From Pseudomonas sp. F(2018) (GTDB lineage Bacteria; Pseudomonadota; Gammaproteobacteria; Pseudomonadales; Pseudomonadaceae), in NCBI RefSeq assembly GCF_005508865.1, contig NZ_SCOM01000008.1, positions 1 to 64,000 of the forward strand: a stretch of 64,000 nucleotides of DNA. Direction: 5' to 3'. Below the pieces are notes generated by a model. The model did not search any database and had not been told where the DNA came from. It was given only the letters and a program-made list of their open reading frames with translations. Below are positions 49,801-57,100 of this stretch, piece after piece; position 1 is the first letter of the stretch; each line of letters begins with the position of its first letter. The position numbers and the translations under genes are program-made.

Positions 49801-52800
49801 TTGGGCCAGGACACAATCAGCAACTACGACACCAGCGCCGGCAAGGTGGATGCGATCGAGTTCGCGGCGGACATTGCCCCGAGCGATATCATCATCACCC
49901 GCTCGGGTAGCAATCTGATCCTGTCGCTGGTGGGTTCGACCGACAAGGTGACGGTGAACAACTACTTCTACCTTGACGGAACCAGCCCTTACAAACTGGA
50001 AGAAATTCGCTTCGTCGATGGCACGAGCTGGAGCGTCGACAAGGTCAAGGAGCTGGCGGTGCGTAGCACTGGCGGCGACGACAACCTGACCGGATATGCC
50101 AGCGATGATCAGCTCAATGGTGGTGCCGGCAACGACTATCTGTCTGGTGCGGCAGGCAACGACGTGTTGGGTGGTGATGCCGGCAACGACAATTTGTCCG
50201 GCGATGACGGCAACGACAGCCTCAACGGTGGTGATGGCACCGACAGCCTGAGCGGCGGCAACGGCAACGACGCACTCAATGGCGGTGCTGGCACCGACAG
50301 TCTCAACGGCGGCAACGGCGATGATGTGCTGGATGGTGGTGTTGGCAATGACAGCCTGAACGGCGATGCCGGCAACGACGTGTATCGCTTCAGCCGCGGT
50401 TGGGGCCAGGACACGATCAGCAACTACGACACCAGCACCGGCAAGGTGGATGCGATCGAGTTCGCCGCGGACATCGCGCCGAGCGACATCATCATCACCC
50501 GCTCGGGTAGCAATCTGATCCTGTCGCTGGTGGGTTCGACCGACAAGGTGACGGTGAGCAACTACTTCCATCTCGACGGAGTCAGCCCTTACAAACTGGA
50601 AGAAATTCGCTTCGTCGATGGCACGAGCTGGAGCGTCGACAAGGTCAAGGAGCTGGCGGTGCGTAGCACTGGCGGCGACGACAACCTGACCGGTTATGCC
50701 GGAAACGACCAGCTCAATGGTGGTGCGGGTAATGACACGCTATCCGGTGCAGCGGGTAACGATGTCCTGAACGGCGATGCCGGCAACGACAACCTGAACG
50801 GCGAAGAAGGTGACGACAGCCTCAATGGTGGTGAGGGCAACGACAACCTGAGCGGTGGCAATGGCAACGACGTGCTCAATGGTGGCGCTGGCACCGACAG
50901 TCTCAACGGCGGCAACGGCAATGATGTGCTGGATGGCGGGATCGGCAATGACAGCCTGAACGGCGATGCCGGCAACGATGTGTATCGTTTCAGCCGCGGT
51001 TGGGGCCAGGACACGATCATCAACTACGACACCAGCACCGGCAAGGTGGATGCAATCGAGTTCGCCCCAGACATCGCGCCGAGCGACATCATCATCACCC
51101 GCTCGGGTAACAACCTGATCCTGTCGCTGGTGGGTTCGACCGACAAGGTGACGGTGAACAACTACTTCTACCTTGACGGAACCAGCGCTTACAAACTGGA
51201 AGAAATTCGCTTCGTCGATGGCACCAGCTGGAGCATCGACAAGGTCAAGGAGCTGGCGGTGCGTAGCACTGGCGGCGACGACAACCTGACGGGTTATGTC
51301 GGAAACGATCAGCTCAATGGCGGTGCGGGTAATGACACGCTGTCCGGTGCGGCGGGTAACGATGTCCTGAACGGCGATGCCGGCAACGACAACCTGAACG
51401 GCGAAGAAGGTGACGACAGCCTCAATGGTGGTGAGGGCAACGACAACCTGAGCGGCGGCAACGGCAACGACGTGCTCAATGGTGGTGCTGGCACCGACAG
51501 TCTCAACGGCGGCAACGGCGATGATGTGCTGGACGGTGGCATCGGCAATGACAGCCTGAACGGCGATGCCGGCAACGATGTGTATCGTTTCAGCCGCGGC
51601 TGGGGCCAGGACACGGTCAACAACTACGACACCAGCGCTGGCAAGGTGGATGCGATCGAGTTTGCCGCAGACATCGCGCCGAGTGACATCCAGATCACTC
51701 GTTCGGGTGACAACTTGATCTTGTCGCTGGTGGGTTCGACCGACAAGGTGACGGTGAGCAACTACTTCAACAATGGAGGTGTGAGCGCTTACAAGCTGGA
51801 GGAAATTCGATTCGCCAACGGCACCAGCTGGAGCATCGACAAGGTCAAGGAGCTGGGGGTACGTAGCACTGGCGGCGACGACAACCTGACCGGTTATGCC
51901 AGCGATGATCAGCTCAATGGTGGTGCTGGTAACGACTATCTGTCTGGTGCGGCGGGTAACGATGTCCTGAACGGCGATGCCGGCAACGACAACCTGAACG
52001 GCGAAGAAGGTGACGACAGCCTGAACGGCGGTGACGGCAACGACAATCTGAGCGGTGGCAACGGCAACGACGTGCTCAATGGTGGTGCTGGCACCGACAG
52101 CCTCAACGGCGGCAACGGCGATGATGTGCTGGATGGTGGCGCTGGTAACGACAGCCTGAGCGGTGATGCCGGCAACGACGTGTATCGCTTCAGCCGCGGC
52201 TGGGGCCAGGACACAGTCAGCAGCTACGACACCAGCACTGGCAAGGTGGATGCGATCGAGTTCGCCGCAGACATCGCGCCGAGCGACATCATCATCACCC
52301 GCACGGGCGACAACCTGATCCTGTCGCTGGTGGGCTCGACTGACAAGGTAACGGTGAGCAACTACTTCAACAACGATGGAGTAAGTGCCTACAAGCTGGA
52401 GGAGATCCGCTTCGCTGACGGTACGACCTGGAGTTACTCCCAAATCAAACAGGTAACTGTCTTCGGTACAGACAAAGATGACACCTTGACGGATTGGGGG
52501 AATTTGGACGAGCTGCGCGGTGGTGCCGGCAACGACACTCTCGATGGTGGTCGAGGCAGCAATCGCCTATACGGCGAAGCTGGCGATGACGTGCTGAGAA
52601 CGGACGTCAACTACTCCGATGCCAACCTGCTGGCCGGTGGCACCGGTAACGACACCCTGTATGGCAGTTACAAGAACGACACCTATCTGTTCAATCTGGG
52701 AGATGGTGTAGACACCATCGTCGAGACGAGCAGTGTGGCTGGTGCGGTGGATACTCTGCGCTTCGGCGAGGGCATCAAGCTGGAGGACCTGCAGTTCCAG

Positions 52801-53574
52801 CGCGCCGGTGCTGATCTGGTGCTGGCCCATGCCAATGGTGTCGACAAGGTGGTGTTCAAGAATGCCTTGTCATCCAGCACTGTCTCTGCCAGCTGGAACA
52901 GCTCGATGCTCATCGAGAAAATCGAGTTCGCTGATGGCACGAGCGTGACGTGGGCGCAACTGTTCGCGAACGGCTGGCTGCAACAGGGCGGCTCCGGCAA
53001 TGACACCCTGCTGGGCCATAACGGTATCGACGACCTTCGTGGTGGTGCCGGCAACGACACCCTCGATGGTGGCAACGGTAGCAACCGTCTGTACGGCGAG
53101 GCTGGCGATGACGTGCTGAGAACGGACGTCAACTACTCCGATGCCAACCTGCTGGCCGGTGGCACCGGTAACGACACCCTGTATGGCAGTTACAAGAACG
53201 ACACCTATCTGTTCAATCTGGGAGATGGTGTGGACACCATCGTCGAGACGAGCAGTGTGGCAGGCGCAGTGGATACTCTTCGTTTCGGTAGCGATATCGA
53301 TGCAGAAGAGCTCTGGCTGAGCCGCTCGGGGAATGACCTCAAGCTCCAGGTGGTTGGTACTGACGATAGTGTCAGCATCAAGAACTGGTATTCGAGCACT
53401 TCCTATCAGGTCGAGCAGCTCCAGGTAGCGGATGGGCGTGCTCTGACTGCTAGCCAGGTGCAAAACCTGGTGAACGCCATGGCCAGCTTTGGCGTACCGG
53501 CTGGTGGCGAGGGCAACCTGACTGCCGATCAACGTCAGCAACTGGATGTAGTCATCGCCGCCAACTGGCAGTGA
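46825..53574 (+). CDS. Giant RTX calcium-binding secreted protein
   Basis: The 2249-residue protein starts with Gly/Asp-rich beta repeats. An EF-hand-like block follows near residue 192 (DPFVLDLDGDGIETFG, then MDRNGNGSIDNGRELFGD) and a region with a GGGGG linker near 485. From about residue 720 it is a beta-roll array of GGxGxDxLx nonapeptides alternating with DVYRF..WGQDTI domains (haemolysin-related Ca-binding type). The C-terminal end (LDVVIAANWQ) is a likely uncleaved type I signal. AAAGGAG precedes the ATG. It is surely the substrate of the two genes upstream. Adhesin, toxin or FrpC-like roles are all possible. The first 1.4 kb is clearly lower in GC than the rest. Confidence 0.92.
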   Translation: MSVNVGADGSISFEDASGGTVEIGADGQLSMKDASGRSVEIPVNGQGNYSIEIETKAGSASISGKIDANGNASVDKLKMTTPEVGGNFGPFGLLHLGANGYMQWTPAKGVEFGLEGNVEIAGKSLEDIADDAYGFVEDSMVGQMMGRRGEYIDAVVNGETNLSYLQWLMQQNAQIDDDVNSGFDAAFRAVYDPFVLDLDGDGIETFGAEGQVLFDHDGDGSKSGSGWVKSDDGLLVMDRNGNGSIDNGRELFGDSTLLADGSKAKDGFEAIQELDVNADGKLDAGDAAWADLRVWRDLNGDGVSQSGELFTLQEIGIESIGTTSDGKIKNLGNDNHIEGFGTFQWDTVHGGGAGVTGNVGVTGDVYFEDNPFYREFADRIEIPAELAGVADMRGSGAVRDLREAAVTSSELQGSLAAYSAAGTRLEQQALLNGLVRAWADSANFRTFDERVSDLAEGKVYDIEFSYSWEIDRRPELAGGSNGGGGGTGGGYIGIPEGGQQDPSPTAEQLKKKELLEMVRVLEVFNGRYFFDFKPTTDDGADGEVGISFIAGSQRRTGSAGGGSLALGATFYLTEEDFTFAPNQERSIRAAYQSLMDSVYNALLLQTRLKPYLDEVSLVLGSAGVTLQFDGVLDKLAQAHGSSPVNSVVDALELGSAMAGTTGWAANDFAFIGDWVRQLDAEQLQALKQQLGAASSVIVDSAANGSLVGGALSDFLFGEGGNDSLTGNDGADFLSGGTGTDTLWAGNGNDILLGGEGNDNLYGGNGNDVLDGGLGNDILSGDVGSDVYRFARGWGQDTISNYDTSTGKVDAIEFAADIAPSDIIITRSGSNLVLSLMGSTDKVTVNNYFHLDGISPYKLEEIRFVDGTSWSVDKVKELAVRSTGGDDNLTGYASDDQLNGGAGNDYLSGAAGNDVLGGDAGNDNLNGEEGDDSLNGGDGTDSLSGGNGNDVLNGGAGTDNLYGGNGNDVLDGGVGNDTLSGDAGNDVYRFSRGLGQDTISNYDTSAGKVDAIEFAADIAPSDIIITRSGSNLILSLVGSTDKVTVNNYFYLDGTSPYKLEEIRFVDGTSWSVDKVKELAVRSTGGDDNLTGYASDDQLNGGAGNDYLSGAAGNDVLGGDAGNDNLSGDDGNDSLNGGDGTDSLSGGNGNDALNGGAGTDSLNGGNGDDVLDGGVGNDSLNGDAGNDVYRFSRGWGQDTISNYDTSTGKVDAIEFAADIAPSDIIITRSGSNLILSLVGSTDKVTVSNYFHLDGVSPYKLEEIRFVDGTSWSVDKVKELAVRSTGGDDNLTGYAGNDQLNGGAGNDTLSGAAGNDVLNGDAGNDNLNGEEGDDSLNGGEGNDNLSGGNGNDVLNGGAGTDSLNGGNGNDVLDGGIGNDSLNGDAGNDVYRFSRGWGQDTIINYDTSTGKVDAIEFAPDIAPSDIIITRSGNNLILSLVGSTDKVTVNNYFYLDGTSAYKLEEIRFVDGTSWSIDKVKELAVRSTGGDDNLTGYVGNDQLNGGAGNDTLSGAAGNDVLNGDAGNDNLNGEEGDDSLNGGEGNDNLSGGNGNDVLNGGAGTDSLNGGNGDDVLDGGIGNDSLNGDAGNDVYRFSRGWGQDTVNNYDTSAGKVDAIEFAADIAPSDIQITRSGDNLILSLVGSTDKVTVSNYFNNGGVSAYKLEEIRFANGTSWSIDKVKELGVRSTGGDDNLTGYASDDQLNGGAGNDYLSGAAGNDVLNGDAGNDNLNGEEGDDSLNGGDGNDNLSGGNGNDVLNGGAGTDSLNGGNGDDVLDGGAGNDSLSGDAGNDVYRFSRGWGQDTVSSYDTSTGKVDAIEFAADIAPSDIIITRTGDNLILSLVGSTDKVTVSNYFNNDGVSAYKLEEIRFADGTTWSYSQIKQVTVFGTDKDDTLTDWGNLDELRGGAGNDTLDGGRGSNRLYGEAGDDVLRTDVNYSDANLLAGGTGNDTLYGSYKNDTYLFNLGDGVDTIVETSSVAGAVDTLRFGEGIKLEDLQFQRAGADLVLAHANGVDKVVFKNALSSSTVSASWNSSMLIEKIEFADGTSVTWAQLFANGWLQQGGSGNDTLLGHNGIDDLRGGAGNDTLDGGNGSNRLYGEAGDDVLRTDVNYSDANLLAGGTGNDTLYGSYKNDTYLFNLGDGVDTIVETSSVAGAVDTLRFGSDIDAEELWLSRSGNDLKLQVVGTDDSVSIKNWYSSTSYQVEQLQVADGRALTASQVQNLVNAMASFGVPAGGEGNLTADQRQQLDVVIAANWQ
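49201..52440 (+). repeat. Coding tandem repeat, exact 600-bp period
   Basis: The phrase encoding WGQDT (or LGQDT) recurs at 49201, 49801, 50401, 51001, 51601 and 52201, always exactly 600 bp (200 residues) apart, giving five full units plus part of a sixth. Bases 49384-49592 appear identical to 49984-50192. Each unit holds one haemolysin-related domain and about nine nonapeptides. Confidence 0.92.
52519..53290 (+). repeat. Second coding repeat, 522-bp period
   Basis: A block encoding LRGGAGNDTLDGG to DTLRFG occurs at 52519 and again at 53041 (522 bp apart). Most of the roughly 200 bp from 52570 and 53092 is identical. The phrase YGSYKNDTYLFNLGDGVDTI marks it. It is a different unit from the 600-bp array. 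Confidence 0.88.
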
Positions 53575-53590
53575 TAGCTATCTGGTGAAA

Positions 53591-53626
53591 CAGAAGGCCC
53601 GGCATCTGCCGGGCCTTCTGCATTCT
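53591..53626. terminator. Bidirectional terminator after the RTX gene
   Basis: CAGAAGGCCCGGC (53591-53603) is complementary to GCCGGGCCTTCTG (53608-53620). It lies 16 nt after the RTX stop and before the convergent monooxygenase gene. The following T run is weak. Confidence 0.75.
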
Positions 53627-53666
53627 TGGCTACTGCCTCAGTTGACAGCGGCTATCCAACCGCCGC

Positions 53667-55079
53667 TCACACGGCCTGCTGCGGCTGCAGCGGGGCGGTG
53701 GGGAAGCCGGCGTGCTTGCGCAGGCCGGCGTAGTAGCCCTCGTCCAACTCGCCCCAACCCATCTGCTGGCGCAGCTTGCGCAGGTGGGTCTTCAGCGCGT
53801 GTACCTCCAGGTATACCTCGTGGCGCTGGGACTTAATGAAGTCGATGCCGCCGGACAGGTCTGGGTCATCCGTGGCGATCAGCTGCTCGAACTGCCGCGC
53901 CTGCTCCGGGCGCTGCAGCTGGTCGCCCAGGTAGCTGGCGATGGCGTGGGCCTCGTTGTCGAACAGCTTGTAGGCGCTGGAGTTGGTTTCCAGGTAGCCG
54001 ATGCCGAACAGGTTGTGGTGCTGGCGGCTGAAAATCGACAGGTACAGCTGCGGGCGCCCGCCCTTCCATTCGAAGTAGTCGGCGGCGTATTTGCAGCTCC
54101 ACCTGTAGCCGGTGGCGTACAGCGCCAGGTCGATCTGCTCGCGGCTGCCGTCCTTGAACACTGCATGGTCGCCGTCGAAGTGGTCGAGGTCGGGCTTGGC
54201 CTGGATATCGCCGTGCTGCAGGTAATGCAGCAGCTGGGTGTTCAGCAGCGGGTGGCTCTCGAACAGCTTGTGGTCCGGTTTGGGCAGGCCGAAGCGGGTC
54301 AGGTCGCCGTTGATTAGGCGCAGGATCAGGCCGAACACCGGTCGCACCAGCCAGATCGGCAGCTGCGGGCCCTTCTCGCTGACCTCGTCGGCGGGCAGGC
54401 CGAACAGGTGCTTGGGGATGAAGTGGTAGCCGCGGCGCAGGCTGATAAAGGCCTTCTCCGCATGCGTCGCGGCATCGCAGGCGATGTCCGCGCCGGAGTT
54501 GCCGGCGCCGATGATCAGCACGCGCTTGCCGCTGAATTCGGCGGCCTGCTTGAAGGTCACCGAGTGGCGAATCTCGCCGTTGAACTGGCCCTTGATGGCC
54601 GGCATGTTCGGGTCCCAGTTGCAGCCGGTGGCGCAGACCACGGCGCGATAGCTGCGTCGTTCGCCGTTGCCGAGGGTGACCAGCCAGCGCCCGTCGTCAC
54701 GCTTCTGCACCTTGCTCACCGCAGTGCCCAGGCGGATGCCGGCATACAGGTCGAAGGCCTGGGCGAAGGCGCGCACGTACTCGAGGATCTGCCGATGGCT
54801 CGGGTAGTCGGGGAAGTGTTTGGGCATCGGAAAGTCGAGGAAGCCGGAGAGCTCGCGCGAGGAGATGAAGTGCGCGGACTCGTACATCGGCGTGCCCGGA
54901 TTGCTTATGTCCCAGACGCCGCCGACAGCGCTGTGGCGTTCGAACTGCTCGTAGGCCAGGCCCTGGCGCTTCAGCGCGCGGGCCATGCACAGGCCGCCGG
55001 GGCCGGCGCCAATGATGCACACGGCATCGCCGCAATCCTGGATGTCGTTGTTCTCTGTGCTCACGGAGGCTGCGCTCAT
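53667..55079 (-). CDS. Flavin-containing monooxygenase
   Basis: The 470-residue protein has the FAD-binding GAGPGG motif near residue 24 and the NADPH-binding GAGNSG motif near residue 191. The FMO signature region (FNGEIRHSVTFK) lies between them. Such enzymes hydroxylate nitrogen, sulfur or carbon atoms, or carry out Baeyer-Villiger oxidation of ketones. The substrate cannot be told. It is a single gene between the RTX operon and the sphingolipid cluster, on the opposite strand. No signal peptide is seen, so it is cytoplasmic and its link to the cluster is open. Confidence 0.85.
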   Translation of the reverse strand: MSAASVSTENNDIQDCGDAVCIIGAGPGGLCMARALKRQGLAYEQFERHSAVGGVWDISNPGTPMYESAHFISSRELSGFLDFPMPKHFPDYPSHRQILEYVRAFAQAFDLYAGIRLGTAVSKVQKRDDGRWLVTLGNGERRSYRAVVCATGCNWDPNMPAIKGQFNGEIRHSVTFKQAAEFSGKRVLIIGAGNSGADIACDAATHAEKAFISLRRGYHFIPKHLFGLPADEVSEKGPQLPIWLVRPVFGLILRLINGDLTRFGLPKPDHKLFESHPLLNTQLLHYLQHGDIQAKPDLDHFDGDHAVFKDGSREQIDLALYATGYRWSCKYAADYFEWKGGRPQLYLSIFSRQHHNLFGIGYLETNSSAYKLFDNEAHAIASYLGDQLQRPEQARQFEQLIATDDPDLSGGIDFIKSQRHEVYLEVHALKTHLRKLRQQMGWGELDEGYYAGLRKHAGFPTAPLQPQQAV

Positions 55080-55191
55080 GTGGGGGCGATGCGTTCACGT
55101 TAGCAAGGGCTGCGAAGGTCCGCAGGGGCGCGGCGGCCGCAAAAGGGGGCGGAAACGGACAGCCGAAAGGCGCCTTGCATGGCCGTGGGTT

Positions 55192-55221
55192 TGGCCGTTC
55201 TCGTGTTCCTGGCTGGCCGTT
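55192..55221 (+). promoter_or_regulatory. Direct repeats upstream of the cytochrome c operon
   Basis: TGGCCGTT occurs at 55192-55199 and 55214-55221, exactly 22 bp apart (two DNA turns), with a near copy TGGCCGTG at 55180-55187. This spacing fits the paired half-sites of AraC-family activators, so it is a candidate site for the SphR-like regulator. TGTCCGTTTTGG at 59544-59555 before the DUF1302 gene is only loosely similar. Confidence 0.4.
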
Positions 55222-55290
55222 TGAGACCTCATACGCCGCGCGACGCTGCTTTAGTGTGATGGCATTGAGATGAACAGTTTGGAGGTAACT

Positions 55291-55695
55291 ATGCAGGCAG
55301 GGCAGGGCGGGAGTCTGAGGGCGGCCAATGGCTGGCGCGGTCGGACCGTTGCGCTGGGGCTGTGCGCACTGCTGGGTGGCTGTGGCGAGGAGGCTGGGCC
55401 GCAGGCTCCTGCGGGCGCTGCGCAGGCCGTGCCGGCGGACGCGGCGCTGGCGCAGCTGTACGGCGCCAGCTGCCGGCAGTGCCATGCCAACCCTGCCGCC
55501 GGCGCGCCGTTGACTGGCGATGCCGTGGCCTGGGCGCCGCGCCTGGCGAAGGGCATGGATGCCCTGCTGGAGCACAGCATCAATGGCTTCCAGGGCATGC
55601 CGCCGATGGGCTTGTGCATGCAGTGCACGGAAGCGGAATTCCAAGCGCTGATCGAGTTCATGTCGGCCACGTCGAAGCCGGCAGAGGATCTCTGA
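55291..55695 (+). CDS. Lipoprotein mono-haem cytochrome c
   Basis: The 134-residue protein has a lipoprotein signal (ALLGGC lipobox) and a single haem motif CRQCH. A cytochrome c5-like tail contains MPPMGLCMQC, with a methionine ligand and a possible disulfide. It should sit on the periplasmic face of a membrane as electron acceptor. ATG 55291 follows GGAGGT; an ATG at 55270 lacks one. The stop is 1 nt before the FAD oxidase gene. The trio cytochrome, FAD oxidase and PLP enzyme matches, from memory, the sphingosine-induced sphBCD genes of P. aeruginosa (PA5326-PA5328). Confidence 0.85.
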   Translation: MQAGQGGSLRAANGWRGRTVALGLCALLGGCGEEAGPQAPAGAAQAVPADAALAQLYGASCRQCHANPAAGAPLTGDAVAWAPRLAKGMDALLEHSINGFQGMPPMGLCMQCTEAEFQALIEFMSATSKPAEDL

Positions 55696-55696
55696 C

Positions 55697-57091
55697 ATGG
55701 GCCAACCGTTCTCCCGCCGTCAACTACTGCAGCGCGCCAGCCTGCTTGGCGCCTGCCTGGCACTGCCGGCCCGATCGCTCTGGGCCGAACCGGCGCGTAC
55801 GCCGCGCCCCATGCCCTGGCGCAACTGGTCCGGTGCGCAGAGCTGTCTGCCGCTGGAGCGGCTGGCACCGAAGAGCCTTGACGAGCTGGTGCAGGTCATT
55901 CGCCAGGCTCCGGGCAAGATCCGCCCAGTCGGCTCGGGGCATTCCTTCAGCGCGCTGGTGCCCACCGACGGCACCCTGCTGTCGCTCAGCCACTTTTCCG
56001 GACTGCTGGAGCATGACGCTCAGACCCTGCAGGCCGAGTTCGCCGGTGGCACGCCGATGTCGCTGATGGGCGCGCCGCTCCAGGAGGCCGGCCAGGCGCT
56101 GATCAACATGGCCGACATCGATTACCAGACACTGGCCGGGGCGATCGCCACCTCGACCCATGGCACCGGTATCGGTTTCGGCTCCTATTCCTCCCAGGTC
56201 TGCGGCCTGCAACTGGTCAGCGCCGCCGGCGATGTGCTCGACTGTAGCCGCGAGAACAATCCCGAGCTTTTCGCCGCCGCGCGTGTGTCGCTTGGCGCGT
56301 TGGGCGTGGTGACCCGTGTGCGGATGCAGAACCGCGCCGCCTACCGCTTGCGCGAGCGCCAGTGGATCGCCAGGACCGAGGAGCTGCTGGAGGATGTCGA
56401 GAGCCTCAAGCGCGACAATCAGCACTGGGAGATGTTGGTGGTCACCCACTCCGACTATGCCCTGTCGGTGGCGCTGAACGAGACCGAGGACCCCAGCACA
56501 CCGCCGCTGCCGCCGGACGAGGAGGGCGGCAACGGCTTCATCGGGCTGATCGAGGGACTGGACAAGCACCTGAGCGACCACCCCGATCTGCGCCGCAGCC
56601 TGCTGAACAACATGCGCCACCTGGCCAGTTTCGAGGAGCGGGTGGGCAACTCCTACGAGATCTTCGCCAATGTGCGCAACGTGCGCTTCAACGAAATGGA
56701 GTACTCGGTGCCGGCCGAGCATGGGCCTGCCTGCCTGCGCGAGATACTCAAGCGCATCGACGACGGCAACCTGCGCACCTGGTTCCCCATCGAGTATCGC
56801 TACGTCAAGGCCGACGATATTCCCCTGAGCATGTTCGAGCGGCGCGACAGCTGTGCGATCTCGGTGCACCAGCACTATGCGATGGACCATCACAACTACT
56901 TCGCCGCAATCGAGCCGATCTTCTGGAAGTACCAGGGGCGGCCGCACTGGGGCAAGTTGCACAGCCTGGGTGCCCGCCAGCTGGAGGCGTTGTATCCGCG
57001 CTGGAAGGAGTTCACCGAGGTGCGTCAGGCGCTGGACCCGCGCGGGCGCTTCGTCAACGCGCACCTGGCCGGCCTGTTCGGTCTCGGTTGA
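55697..57091 (+). CDS. Tat-exported FAD-dependent oxidase (aldonolactone/alditol oxidase family)
   Basis: The 464-residue protein begins with a twin-arginine signal (SRRQLLQRASLLGACLALPA). The FAD-binding domain has VGSGHSF near residues 78-84; His82 is the position that binds FAD covalently in relatives. The C-terminal HWGKLHSL is typical of the lactone/alditol oxidase family. It oxidises a hydroxyl group in the periplasm. With a cytochrome c gene 1 nt upstream, electrons probably go to that cytochrome and not to oxygen. It is likely part of the sphingosine pathway (sphBCD-like). Confidence 0.85.
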   Translation: MGQPFSRRQLLQRASLLGACLALPARSLWAEPARTPRPMPWRNWSGAQSCLPLERLAPKSLDELVQVIRQAPGKIRPVGSGHSFSALVPTDGTLLSLSHFSGLLEHDAQTLQAEFAGGTPMSLMGAPLQEAGQALINMADIDYQTLAGAIATSTHGTGIGFGSYSSQVCGLQLVSAAGDVLDCSRENNPELFAAARVSLGALGVVTRVRMQNRAAYRLRERQWIARTEELLEDVESLKRDNQHWEMLVVTHSDYALSVALNETEDPSTPPLPPDEEGGNGFIGLIEGLDKHLSDHPDLRRSLLNNMRHLASFEERVGNSYEIFANVRNVRFNEMEYSVPAEHGPACLREILKRIDDGNLRTWFPIEYRYVKADDIPLSMFERRDSCAISVHQHYAMDHHNYFAAIEPIFWKYQGRPHWGKLHSLGARQLEALYPRWKEFTEVRQALDPRGRFVNAHLAGLFGLG

Positions 57092-57100
57092 GGAGAAGAG

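Noticed and set aside
49000..52400. CRISPR-like regular repetition
   Set aside because: The repeats are long, coding, without unique spacers, and encode RTX nonapeptides.
48760..52443. Long minus-strand frames opposite the RTX repeats, with repeated VVAGIT-like phrases
   Set aside because: Their repeats have the same 600-bp period as the sense gene and simply reflect it; no start or ribosome-binding site supports them.
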